From assembly GCA_913777465.1 (NCBI GenBank), contig CAJYRQ010000081.1, positions 1-38,781 of the forward strand: a stretch of DNA of 38,781 nt. Reading direction: 5' to 3'. Origin of the DNA: an uncultured Chryseobacterium sp. Its GTDB lineage: Bacteria > Bacteroidota > Bacteroidia > Flavobacteriales > Weeksellaceae. Below, one piece after another: positions 31,443 through 38,781 of the stretch. The notes under the pieces are model-generated. The model saw only the letters and a program-made list of their open reading frames with translations, made no database searches and was not told where the DNA came from. The position numbers were made by a program, and so were the translations under genes. Every line of letters starts with the position of its first letter. Within the stretch, counting starts at the first letter, position 1.

Positions 31443-31484
31443 AAAACATTCTGTAAAATATAGGTTTTACAGAATGTTTTTTTT
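31443..31484 (+). terminator. Strong terminator after rpoZ
   Basis: AAAACATTCTGTAAAA, TATAGG loop, TTTTACAGAATGTTTT: a perfect 16-bp stem followed by TTTT. A weaker inverted repeat (ATCATGC at 31404-31410 and GCATGAT at 31426-31432) precedes it. Confidence 0.9.
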
Positions 31485-31545
31485 AATATAAAAAACAGGG
31501 GCTTATTTTTATTACTTTTACGGCGTAATATTTTAACGAAACATT

Positions 31546-32979
31546 GTGCTGTTCAATTCAATAAGCTTTTTACTGTTTTTACCGGTAGTCTTCATTCTGT
31601 ACTGGTTTTTTTTCAATAAAAAATATAAGTACCAGAACATCCTTTTGCTGGTGGCCAGTCTTTACTTTTATGCATGCTGGGATTGGCGGTTCCTCCTGCT
31701 CCTTATGTTTTCCATTGCGCTTGATTACTTTTCCGGAATACAGATCGAAAAAAGCAAAACCCGGCATGCTGCAAAATTCTGGCTGGTTTTAAGTATAGGT
31801 ATCAATCTCGGTTTCCTGGGTTTTTTCAAATACTATAATTTTTTTGCGGAAAGCTTCTCGGAGCTGCTTCAGGGATTTGGTTTCCACGTCAATGTGATGC
31901 TCCTGCATATCGTATTGCCAATCGGGATTTCCTTCTATACATTTCACGGGCTTTCCTATATCATCGATATTTATAAAAAAAGAATTCCGGCAGAAAAGAA
32001 CCCGGTTGATTACGCTGTTTTCGTAAGCTATTTTCCGCTGTTGGTGGCAGGCCCTATCGAAAGGGCAACGCACCTTCTTCCGCAGATCCAGAAAGAAAGG
32101 GTATTTAATTATGAGCAGGCGGTAGACGGGATGCGGCAGATCCTGTGGGGTTTTTTCAAGAAAATTGTAATTGCGGATAATTGCGCCCCTATTGTAAATG
32201 AGATCTTTAACCATTACCAGACCGAAAGCAGCAGCAACCTGGCCATCGGTGCCGTTTTATTTGCTTTTCAGATCTACGGGGATTTCTCAGGGTATTCGGA
32301 TATTGCTTTAGGAGTATCGCGCCTGTTTGGCATCGAGCTTCTTAAAAACTTTGCTTTCCCGTATTTTTCACGGGATATTGCCGAATTCTGGAGAAGGTGG
32401 CATATTTCCCTGTCTACCTGGTTCCGGGATTATCTATATATTCCTTTAGGAGGCAGCAAAGGCGGAATGTGGATGAAAATAAGGAATACTTTTATCATCT
32501 TTCTCGTCAGCGGCTTCTGGCATGGGGCCAACTGGACATTTGTGATCTGGGGTGGATTGAATGCCGTTTATTTTTTACCACTTCTGGTATTCGGTAAAAA
32601 CCGGGAGAATCTTGAAGTGGTGGCTATGAACCGATTGGTTCCTTCCTTCCGGGAAATTTTCCAGATCCTGATCACTTTTTCACTGGTATGCCTTGCCTGG
32701 ATTTTCTTCCGTTCGGAAAGTGTTTTACAGGCAGTTCTGTACATCAAAAGATTATTCGGTAAGACCTTACTCTCGTTACCGAATCCTATGCCGTATAAAG
32801 TACTGGCTTTTGTTGCCGTTATGATTATCATCGAATGGCTCAACAGGCGTAAGTTTCACGGGCTGGAAATCCGCGAATACCATCCGTGGCTTCGAAGAGG
32901 CCTGTACCTGGTAATCGCCTTTATCATCCTGCGTTACGCCAATTTCGGCAGCCACGAATTCATTTATTTTCAGTTTTAA
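31546..32979 (+). CDS. MBOAT-family O-acyltransferase (AlgI/DltB-like)
   Basis: A 477-residue polytopic membrane protein with about 11 helices, starting at GTG 31546. MBOAT enzymes move acyl groups, often acetyl, across the membrane to modify polysaccharides. The family signatures are present: RRWHISLSTWFRDYLYIPLGG with H286, and the catalytic His326 in SGFWHGANWTFVIWG. The segment ISFYTFHGLSYIIDIY is also typical of AlgI. It overlaps nothing and is followed two bases later by an SGNH-type protein, so they form an operon like AlgI with AlgJ/AlgX or DltB with DltD. The pair interrupts the rpoZ-coaBC order. The modified polymer is unknown; capsule or LPS is possible. Confidence 0.92.
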   Translation: MLFNSISFLLFLPVVFILYWFFFNKKYKYQNILLLVASLYFYACWDWRFLLLLMFSIALDYFSGIQIEKSKTRHAAKFWLVLSIGINLGFLGFFKYYNFFAESFSELLQGFGFHVNVMLLHIVLPIGISFYTFHGLSYIIDIYKKRIPAEKNPVDYAVFVSYFPLLVAGPIERATHLLPQIQKERVFNYEQAVDGMRQILWGFFKKIVIADNCAPIVNEIFNHYQTESSSNLAIGAVLFAFQIYGDFSGYSDIALGVSRLFGIELLKNFAFPYFSRDIAEFWRRWHISLSTWFRDYLYIPLGGSKGGMWMKIRNTFIIFLVSGFWHGANWTFVIWGGLNAVYFLPLLVFGKNRENLEVVAMNRLVPSFREIFQILITFSLVCLAWIFFRSESVLQAVLYIKRLFGKTLLSLPNPMPYKVLAFVAVMIIIEWLNRRKFHGLEIREYHPWLRRGLYLVIAFIILRYANFGSHEFIYFQF

Positions 32980-32980
32980 T

Positions 32981-33940
32981 ATGAAGAGATTTATCATTAA
33001 AACAGCATGCTGGCTGCTGTTCCTTTTCCTGTTGGGATATGCTTTGGCATCTGTTACAAAATACAAGCTTTACGGGGAATATTTCATCAGGCAGAAAGTC
33101 AATTATTACAGTAAGCAAGGCGCAGGATATAATGCATTGGTCTTCGGCAGCAGCAGGATGTACCGTCAGGTGAATACAGGATTGCTGGATTCTGCAACAG
33201 CGCATCGGGTGAAAGCCTACAACATGGCAAGCGGGGGAACTTTCTTTTCCGAAAGCATATACGAATACCGGCATACAGACATTCATAAAAATGTAAAATA
33301 CCTGTTTTTCGAAATTCAGGATGTACAGCCGTTTGATATCAATGCGTATACGGAGAAGTTTCTGTATTATCATGATCTCCCTACTGTAAATTTCGAACTT
33401 AAATATTTTGTTCATAATAATGACTGGAACTCTTCATTTTTATCGGTTTCCCATTTTTTTGCCAATATTTTTTACTTCAAGAAGTTAGGGCAGCGGGATA
33501 AAACCGTGAATGAATTTACCGACTATAACAACGGCTATTTCCCTTTGGAAAAAGATTACAAAAACATGGTAAGTGTCAGAAAGGCAAGGTCAGCTTATCT
33601 GAAAGATACCACGATGATCTATAAAAACCGTATTAATGCCGAAAAAAGCCCGAAAAAGAAACTTAATCCCGCATTAATTTCAGAGATCAGGCTTTTGGCT
33701 GAAGACTGTCAGAAAAAAGGAATCAGATTATTTCTCGTACTTCCTCCGTTTTGTACCCCGACCGATTTGTCGGATATCAAGACCATTCCTGATACGAAAA
33801 TCCTGGATTTTTCTTCCCGCAAGGCATTCAGCGAATTTTATACCAACAGGAACGCTTATGATAACGGCCACCTTAACAGTCACGGAGCTGTTTTATTTAC
33901 GCATAAACTGGCAGACAGTCTTAATCGGATCATCCGATAA
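32981..33940 (+). CDS. Membrane-anchored SGNH-hydrolase-like partner of the MBOAT enzyme
   Basis: A 319-residue protein with an N-terminal membrane anchor (CWLLFLFLLGYALASV) and an extracytoplasmic domain. Block I is GSSRMYR (G56-S57-S58-R59), where S57 or S58 would be the nucleophile. The last block is YDNGHLNSHGA with D294 and H297, the DxxH spacing of SGNH acyl-hydrolases and transferases such as AlgX, AlgJ and DltD. A central hydrophobic segment and LPPFCTP follow the usual fold. It is transcribed with the MBOAT gene, so the likely role is to hand the acyl group on to a polymer outside the membrane. Family assignment is by motifs only. Confidence 0.72.
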   Translation: MKRFIIKTACWLLFLFLLGYALASVTKYKLYGEYFIRQKVNYYSKQGAGYNALVFGSSRMYRQVNTGLLDSATAHRVKAYNMASGGTFFSESIYEYRHTDIHKNVKYLFFEIQDVQPFDINAYTEKFLYYHDLPTVNFELKYFVHNNDWNSSFLSVSHFFANIFYFKKLGQRDKTVNEFTDYNNGYFPLEKDYKNMVSVRKARSAYLKDTTMIYKNRINAEKSPKKKLNPALISEIRLLAEDCQKKGIRLFLVLPPFCTPTDLSDIKTIPDTKILDFSSRKAFSEFYTNRNAYDNGHLNSHGAVLFTHKLADSLNRIIR

Positions 33941-34039
33941 CAGTCTTGTCAGGCAGAGAACGACAAGCAGTTTAGTCAGAGTTTTGAGGCGTATTACATG
34001 AAAAATAAGTAATTTAGTATTCTTAAAATTAAAATAGGA

Positions 34040-35242
34040 ATGGGTCTTTCCGGTAAAAAAATTCTCATCGCGATTTCCGGAGGAATTGCAGCATATAAAA
34101 TTCATTTTCTGATCAGGGATTTCGTGAAAAAAGGAGCGGAGGTTCAGGTCATTATGACCCCTGATGCCGAAAACTTCGTTACCAAACTCAGTATTTCCAC
34201 CCTTTCCAAAAATCCGGTTTATTCGGATTTTTACGGGGACAACGGAACCTGGAACAGCCATGTGGAGATGGCGTTATGGGCAGATGCAATGGTAGTGGCA
34301 CCCTGCACGGCATCTACTTTGGCCAAGATGGTCCACGGAATCTGTGATAACCTGCTGATCGCTACCTATATGTCTGCCAAATGTCCGGTTTTCATCGCTC
34401 CGGCCATGGATCTGGATATGTATGCACACCCGTCTACAAAAAAAAACCTGGAACTGGCAGAAAGTTATGGCCACAACGTTATCCCGGCAGAGAGCGGCGA
34501 ATTGGCCAGCGGGTTAATCGGACAGGGGAGAATGGCAGAACCGGAAACCATTGCAAAAACCATTGAAAACTTTTTTGAGGCAGAAAAAAAGGAAACGCTG
34601 AAAGGCAAAACCGTGCTGATTACAGCGGGTCCTACTTATGAAGCCATCGATCCTGTACGCTTTATCGGAAATTATTCCTCAGGAAAAATGGGCTATTCCT
34701 TAGCGGAGGAAGCCGCCAGAAGAGGAGCGGAAGTTATTCTGATCTCCGGGCCGAGTGCTCAGAAAGCCGGTCATCAAAATATCAAACTGCATAAAGTAAC
34801 CTCAGCCAAAGAAATGCTGGATAAGGTTTTTGAGTTCTATGATCGGACGGACATCGGTATTGCCAGTGCTGCCGTAGCGGATTATGCCCCAAAGGAAATT
34901 GCTAAGGAAAAGATTAAAAAAAATGATGATCATCTAACGATCGAGCTGGTGAAAAACCCGGACATTCTGAAAACGATGGGAGAAAGGAAAACCCGTCAGT
35001 TCCTCGTAGGTTTCGCGCTGGAAACCCAGAATGAAGAGGAAAATGCCAAAGCGAAACTGGAAAAGAAAAACCTGGATATGATTGTGCTGAACTCGCTTCG
35101 GGACAAAGGTGCCGGATTTAAAAACGATACCAACAAAATAAAAATATTTACCCGGACGGAAAAGAAAGAATTCGATCTGAAATCCAAAGAAGAAGTGGCC
35201 AAAGACATTCTGGATTTCGTCGAGGCTCAACTTTTAAAATAA
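34040..35242 (+). CDS. coaBC: Bifunctional phosphopantothenoylcysteine decarboxylase / phosphopantothenate-cysteine ligase
   Basis: A 400-residue two-domain enzyme of coenzyme A synthesis. Residues 1-180 are the FMN decarboxylase CoaC (GGIAAYKIHFLIRDF, NSHVEMALWADAMVVAPCTASTLAKM with the catalytic His, and APAMDLDMY). Residues 185-400 are the CoaB ligase (TAGPTYEAIDPVRFIGNYSSGKMG, SAAVADYAPKE, the KEKIKKN catalytic Lys region, VGFALET). In the CoaC signature PxMN, the last residue is Asp; I recall this as a common form in Bacteroidota rather than a loss. Position behind rpoZ, aside from the MBOAT insertion, and before DUF4835 and recN is the expected flavobacterial order. Confidence 0.95.
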   Translation: MGLSGKKILIAISGGIAAYKIHFLIRDFVKKGAEVQVIMTPDAENFVTKLSISTLSKNPVYSDFYGDNGTWNSHVEMALWADAMVVAPCTASTLAKMVHGICDNLLIATYMSAKCPVFIAPAMDLDMYAHPSTKKNLELAESYGHNVIPAESGELASGLIGQGRMAEPETIAKTIENFFEAEKKETLKGKTVLITAGPTYEAIDPVRFIGNYSSGKMGYSLAEEAARRGAEVILISGPSAQKAGHQNIKLHKVTSAKEMLDKVFEFYDRTDIGIASAAVADYAPKEIAKEKIKKNDDHLTIELVKNPDILKTMGERKTRQFLVGFALETQNEEENAKAKLEKKNLDMIVLNSLRDKGAGFKNDTNKIKIFTRTEKKEFDLKSKEEVAKDILDFVEAQLLK

Positions 35243-35278
35243 ATTTAATAAATTTCCGTTCTCAATTTTTACTAGATA

Positions 35279-36187
35279 ATGAAAAAATTTTTAAGCATAT
35301 TTTTACTGCTCTTTATATTTAATACGGGTTTTTCCCAGGAGCTGCTGGCGACGGTACAGGTAAATTCCCAGCAGTTGGGAGGAAGCAACCAGTCGGCGTA
35401 TAAAGCTTTGGAGAAGAGCCTCCGGGATTTCATCAACAATACGAGCTGGACCGGAAAAAGACTGCAGAATTTCGAGAAAATAAAATCGAATTTTGCCATT
35501 GTGATTACCGAAAGAGACGGAAACCGTTTCAGGGGGAGCATTGTGATCCAGGCAGTACGACCTGTATTCAGTACGACCTATGAATCGCCGCTGATTAACC
35601 TTCAGGACAACCGTTTTTCTTTTGATTATGTGGAAAATGAAAACCTTATTTTCAACGAAAGGCAGTTTTCGGGAAAAAACCTCATCGATGTCATCAGCTT
35701 TTATGTCTATGTCATTTTAGGCCTGGATGCCGACAGCTTCCAGTCGATGTCCGGAACGCAATGGTACCAGAAAGCCCAGCAGATTGCCCAGAACGGGGAA
35801 TCCCAGAACACCTACGACGGCTGGAAGCAGATCAACGAGCCGAGAAGCCGTTCGATTCTGATCAAAGAAATCATGAGTCCGAACTGGAGCCAGCTGCGGG
35901 CTACCATCTATTCTTATCACCGGGCCGGATTGGATACCCTGTTTAATCAGGACCAGACCCAGGGAAAAAAAGTGATTTTCGATGCCCTGATGCAGCTGAA
36001 ACAATATGAAAATTCTTTTCAGCAGGCTTATTTCTTCAATCTTTTCATGGATACGAAAGCGGACGAGATCTTCAACATCTTCAATTCCGGAAACAACGGC
36101 GGCATTGTATTGGGTGACCTTAAAAACGAAATGATCATTCTTTCGCCGAAAAATACCGAGTCCAGATGGAATAAATGGAAACAGTAA
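35279..36187 (+). CDS. DUF4835 family protein (PorD-type, T9SS-associated)
   Basis: A 302-residue exported protein with signal peptide MKKFLSIFLLLFIFNTGFSQ. The mature domain opens with LLATVQVNSQQLGGSNQSAYKALEKSL, the conserved start of DUF4835, and contains SFYVYVILGLDADSFQSMSGTQWYQKAQQI, also well conserved. The family is restricted to Bacteroidota and has been named PorD for a link to the type IX secretion system; I give that name from memory and leave the symbol empty. The gene lies between coaBC and recN as in other flavobacteria. Confidence 0.85.
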   Translation: MKKFLSIFLLLFIFNTGFSQELLATVQVNSQQLGGSNQSAYKALEKSLRDFINNTSWTGKRLQNFEKIKSNFAIVITERDGNRFRGSIVIQAVRPVFSTTYESPLINLQDNRFSFDYVENENLIFNERQFSGKNLIDVISFYVYVILGLDADSFQSMSGTQWYQKAQQIAQNGESQNTYDGWKQINEPRSRSILIKEIMSPNWSQLRATIYSYHRAGLDTLFNQDQTQGKKVIFDALMQLKQYENSFQQAYFFNLFMDTKADEIFNIFNSGNNGGIVLGDLKNEMIILSPKNTESRWNKWKQ

Positions 36188-36193
36188 GTTAAC

Positions 36194-36224
36194 TTGAATT
36201 CTGAAATCTAAAGTTCTATATTTG
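36194..36224 (+). promoter_or_regulatory. Promoter of recN
   Basis: TTG at 36194-36196, 20 nt, TATATTTG at 36217-36224, then GCAATAG, with the recN ATG 28 bases further on. It matches the Bacteroidota consensus and gives recN its own start despite the tight gene cluster. Confidence 0.7.
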
Positions 36225-36251
36225 CAATAGCTAAAATAATCGCTATTATCA

Positions 36252-37901
36252 ATGCTTTCGAGAATTTACATTAAAAATTTCGCCCTGATCGATACCCTGG
36301 AAGTATCGTTGCACAACGGATTGCAGGTCATCACCGGGGAAACCGGTGCCGGAAAATCGATTATCCTGGGCGCGCTGCGGCTGATCCTCGGGGAGCGGGC
36401 GGACGTAAAATCCATCTCCAAAGCACAGGAAAAAAGCATCGTTGAAACTGAATTTTCTTTAAATAATCAGTTCAAAAAGTTCTTCATCGAAAACGACCTG
36501 GATTATGAACACCAGACCATCATCCGTCGGGAAATCTTACCCTCGGGAAAATCTAGGGCGTTCATCAATGATGTTCCGGTAACGCTGGATATTTTAAGGG
36601 AATTGTCTTCTCAGCTGATCGATATTCATTCCCAGTTTGAAACCTCCAATCTTTTTACTTCGGAATATCAATTTAAAATTATCGACGGGCTTTCCGAAAA
36701 CAGACAGACGATACAGAACTATCAGAATGAGTTTTCCGATTTTCAGAGCCTTAAAATACAGCTTAAGAAACTACAGACCCAGCTTTTGGATGCCAACAGG
36801 GAAAGCGATTACAAAGCCTTTCTTTTAAATGAGCTTGAAGAGCTCCATCTGGATGATGTGGATTTTGAAGATCTTCAGAACCAGCTTTCCATCCAGGAAA
36901 ATGCAGGAATGATTTCCGATAACCTGGCGCAGGTTTTATCCCGGTTCCATCAGGAAGAAGTGGGAATCTTTTCTTTTTTTAACGAAGCTAAAAACAAGCT
37001 GGGGAAAATTGCCGAGGTTTCCCAAAGCTTTGCAGAACTTCACGGAAGACTGGAAACTTCTTATGTAGAATTGAAGGATATCATTTCCGAACTGGAAGAT
37101 GAAGCGGAAAGAATAGAAATAAACCCTGAAAACCTGGCCGTTCTTACAGAACTCCATAACCGGATCAATGCCTTATTCCTGAAACATACGGTGGGCAACA
37201 TTACCGAACTCCGGGAAGTAAGGGATCAGCTGGCCGGCGATCAGAAAGGAGCTTCCGAGCTTGAAGCACAGATTACCGAAGTGGAAGAAGGGATTTCCAA
37301 AAAAGAGAAATCGCTTCAGGTGATTTCCGATAAACTTTCCAAAAAAAGGAAAAAAAGTATTCCTGTATTTATTAAAAAAGCCGAGGCCCTTCTGAAGAAG
37401 CTGGGTCTTGAAAAAGCAAGGGTAGATATTGAGCTGAAAGAGGCGGCAGAATTCAATATGTTCGGAAAAGAAAACATCCAGCTTTTGTTCCAGGCGAATT
37501 CCGGGTTTCTACTGAAACCAATCCAGACGGCTATTTCGGGCGGTGAAAGATCAAGGGTCATGCTGGCCGTAAAGAAAATCATTGCCGAAAGCGATGAGCT
37601 TCCGACTTTAATTTTAGACGAAATCGATACCGGGGTTTCCGGAAAGGTGGCCGAGGAAATCGGAAACCTGATGCGTGAAATGTCTGCTGACATGCAGCTG
37701 ATCGTTATTTCCCACCTTGCGCAGGTAGCAGCCAAAGGAAACAACAATTACAAAGTCGTAAAACGGGACGTTGCAGGAAGAACCCAGTCGACCATCATCC
37801 CTTTAAATGAAAAACAAAAGCTCAATGAAATCGCTCAGCTCCTTTCCGGAAGCAGGATTACGGAAGCGGCGCTGGCGCAGGCGAAGGAGTTAATGAGCTG
37901 A
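36252..37901 (+). CDS. recN: DNA repair protein RecN
   Basis: A 549-residue SMC-like ATPase used in double-strand-break repair. The Walker A motif GETGAGKS is at residues 29-36, and the N-terminal IYIKNFALID is the RecN hallmark. A long coiled-coil occupies residues ~150-370 (LQTQLLDANRESDYKAFLLNELEEL, ELEAQITEVEEGISKKEKSL). The C-terminal half has the ABC signature SGGERSRVMLAVKK, Walker B LPTLILDEIDTGVSG and the His-containing VISHLAQVAAKG switch. Length is standard. It ends in a hairpin shared with the convergent XRE pseudogene. Confidence 0.96.
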   Translation: MLSRIYIKNFALIDTLEVSLHNGLQVITGETGAGKSIILGALRLILGERADVKSISKAQEKSIVETEFSLNNQFKKFFIENDLDYEHQTIIRREILPSGKSRAFINDVPVTLDILRELSSQLIDIHSQFETSNLFTSEYQFKIIDGLSENRQTIQNYQNEFSDFQSLKIQLKKLQTQLLDANRESDYKAFLLNELEELHLDDVDFEDLQNQLSIQENAGMISDNLAQVLSRFHQEEVGIFSFFNEAKNKLGKIAEVSQSFAELHGRLETSYVELKDIISELEDEAERIEINPENLAVLTELHNRINALFLKHTVGNITELREVRDQLAGDQKGASELEAQITEVEEGISKKEKSLQVISDKLSKKRKKSIPVFIKKAEALLKKLGLEKARVDIELKEAAEFNMFGKENIQLLFQANSGFLLKPIQTAISGGERSRVMLAVKKIIAESDELPTLILDEIDTGVSGKVAEEIGNLMREMSADMQLIVISHLAQVAAKGNNNYKVVKRDVAGRTQSTIIPLNEKQKLNEIAQLLSGSRITEAALAQAKELMS

Positions 37902-37920
37902 GCTTTTTAGCTCAACTCAT
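37893..37920. terminator. recN terminator overlapping the 3' end of the convergent XRE gene
   Basis: ATGAGCTGAGCT, TTTT loop, AGCTCAACTCAT: a 12-bp stem with one mismatch, symmetric enough to work both ways. TTTTTTT follows on the plus strand a few bases later. It spans the last codons of recN and the last codons of the split XRE gene. Confidence 0.65.
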
Positions 37921-38299
37921 CAATTCTTTTTTTCAGAAACTTTATTTCTGTATCTTTCTGCCGGATTTCCTTTTTCAGCATCTCTACCAGTTCTTTCTGG
38001 CTTTCTAAAAGGAATTCGGGAATATTACAATAAAAGTTTCCTGCCACACTTCCAAAAGAACTACTTGTAACAGTATTTTCAAAATAATTATTGATATTTG
38101 TTACCTATTCATTTTCTTTTATTTCATCAACATTTATTTCTAATAATTTAGAAATCCTTTCCCATTCTTCATCGGAAATTTCGACTTCTCCTTTCTCTTT
38201 GCGGCTGTATTGGGTCTGGCTGATGTTCAGATATTCTGCCAGGTCTTTCTGTGTAAACTCTTTTTCGTTTCTTTTCCGGATCAGTTTTGTCTTTACCAT
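37907..38299 (-). pseudogene. XRE-family regulator split by an in-frame TAG
   Basis: The frame opens at ATG 38299 with an XRE helix-turn-helix (KEFTQKDLAEYLNISQTQYSRKE, then VEISDEEWERISKLLEI). It hits TAG at 38105-38107 after 64 codons (...IKENE). The same frame then stays open for 65 more codons (VTNINNYFENTVTSSSFGSV..., IPEFLLESQKELVEMLKKEIRQ, coiled-coil end KKRIDELS) to TAA at 37907. The downstream part keeps the N-x-N linker and C-terminal coiled coil I associate with intact Chryseobacterium XRE proteins of ~125-130 residues. A single substitution (CAG, GAG or AAG to TAG) would explain it. The truncated DNA-binding part alone may still be made; read-through is possible. Confidence 0.75.
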
Positions 38300-38312
38300 A
38301 GGGTGTTTTCTG

Positions 38313-38320
38313 CAAAAATA
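38313..38320 (-). promoter_or_regulatory. -7 element of the XRE gene
   Basis: Minus-strand TATTTTTG, a TAnnTTTG match, 13 bases before the XRE ATG. The -33 region contains no TTG but is occupied by the 10-bp iterated repeats at 38331-38360. Confidence 0.5.
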
Positions 38321-38330
38321 AATATTATTC

Positions 38331-38360
38331 GAATATACCCGAATAAACCCGAATAAAAAA
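38331..38360. repeat. 10-bp tandem repeats in the XRE promoter (likely operator)
   Basis: GAATATACCC (38331-38340) and GAATAAACCC (38341-38350) are followed by a partial third GAATAAAAAA. A period of one helical turn over the -33 region of an XRE gene is what an autoregulatory operator would look like; binding is inference. Confidence 0.65.
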
Positions 38361-38420
38361 ATGTGTGGTATGTAAAAGAAATTGGTTTTCTTTGCAGCAG
38401 AATTAAAAAATTAATACACT

Positions 38421-38781
38421 ATGAAGAGAAATTATTTCATAATGCTTCTGGCATTGGCGCTTATTTTGTTTTCCTGCCAGACGGAAAATATGACTGATGA
38501 ACCGGTTTCAGTTGATACCGGAAATAAATTTCAGCTCACTTCCCGAAGGATTTCCTTGAATGACAGTAAACATAAGCTAAAACTTACCCCGGAACTTTCA
38601 AAAGCGGAAACCTTTCTGAAATTTTTAAAACCAGATGTCTCCGGAAAAACCGTCAGCTACGGGAACGGCGTTTCCATCGATACCGATGATGTGATTTACA
38701 TTGAGAACGGACTAAATTACCATACCTATACTTTTCACATCAAAAGAGAAAATGCACCTGAGAATGCTCCTTTGGAAAACC
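38421..38781 (+). CDS. Lipoprotein of unknown function (5' part, runs off the window)
   Basis: From ATG 38421 the frame encodes a signal peptide and lipobox (MLLALALILFSC, Cys19), then a Ser/Thr/Asp-rich segment and a beta-rich start (SKAETFLKFLKPDVSGKTV, GVSIDTDDVIYIENG, YHTYTFHIKRENAPENAP). No stop codon occurs before the window end, so at least 120 codons are coding. It shares its upstream region with the divergent XRE gene. It resembles secreted proteins of Chryseobacterium, but I cannot name a family. Confidence 0.7.
   Translation, partial: MKRNYFIMLLALALILFSCQTENMTDEPVSVDTGNKFQLTSRRISLNDSKHKLKLTPELSKAETFLKFLKPDVSGKTVSYGNGVSIDTDDVIYIENGLNYHTYTFHIKRENAPENAPLEN

Noticed and set aside
33945-33975. 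CTTGTC...GACAAG inverted repeat after the SGNH gene as a terminator
   Set aside because: Six-bp arms around an 11-base loop with no T-tract; too weak to call.
17270-38107. Genome-wide recoding of TAG as an amino acid
   Set aside because: Intact genes in the window end in TAG (lysA at 14264-14266, poxB at 16621-16623), so TAG works as a stop.

Overview
The window looks like a chromosomal segment of a Flavobacteriales bacterium, most likely Chryseobacterium or a close Weeksellaceae relative. The gene orders are flavobacterial: miaB / sigma-54 activator / lptE / acidic repeat protein, and bamD / rpoZ / coaBC / DUF4835 (PorD) / recN. The promoters are of the Bacteroidota type, TTTG - about 19-20 nt - TAnnTTTG, with no obvious Shine-Dalgarno sites. 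Several families present (DUF6646, DUF4835) are typical of this class. The taxonomic call is inference from protein character and synteny, not from a marker-gene comparison.

Layout. 1-1.35 kb: two identical tRNA-Asn(GUU) genes. A 3'-half tRNA-Asn copy lies between them, and a 74-bp direct repeat brackets a ~1-kb insert carrying a DUF2335 membrane protein. 1.4-7.3 kb: rseP, a DUF6646 envelope protein, a nitrilase-family amidase, thioredoxin, a CstB-like persulfide dioxygenase/rhodanese fusion and a secreted unknown. 7.4-9.4 kb: an operon of three paralogous secreted 'GIGT..P...LEV.G' proteins behind one clear promoter. 9.8-12.9 kb: a HerA-like ATPase, a DEDDh exonuclease fused to a decayed GIY-YIG module, and a tiny DUF5808 membrane protein. 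13-17.6 kb: lysA, poxB and a dispersed family of secreted TonB-C-like proteins whose last member is broken by two nonsense codons. 17.7-26 kb: miaB, then an accessory pair (DUF1016 PD-(D/E)XK nuclease plus small secreted protein), then sigma-54 activator, membrane protein, lptE, an 840-residue acidic repeat protein and a small membrane protein. 26-29.2 kb (minus strand): DUF4126 protein, a 684-bp gene-free stretch with dispersed repeats, rnpA, tcdA and tatD. 29.3-38 kb (plus strand): TetR regulator, bamD, rpoZ, an MBOAT O-acyltransferase/SGNH pair, coaBC, DUF4835 and recN. 38-38.8 kb: an XRE regulator gene split by one TAG with iterated operator-like repeats upstream, and the start of a lipoprotein gene that runs off the window.

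Themes. Much of the window serves the envelope: RseP, LptE, BamD, PorD, polysaccharide O-acetylation, and many signal-peptide or lipoprotein genes. Accessory material sits at recognisable places: behind a tRNA, between miaB and the sigma-54 activator, and between rpoZ and coaBC. No CRISPR array, transposase, integrase or complete prophage is visible. The best candidates for something under-described are the minimal tRNA-Asn element with DUF2335 cargo, the 92-bp long-armed dyad between the sulfide-oxidation gene and thioredoxin, the nuclease/secreted-protein pair coupled to miaB, and the two genes interrupted by clean nonsense codons.
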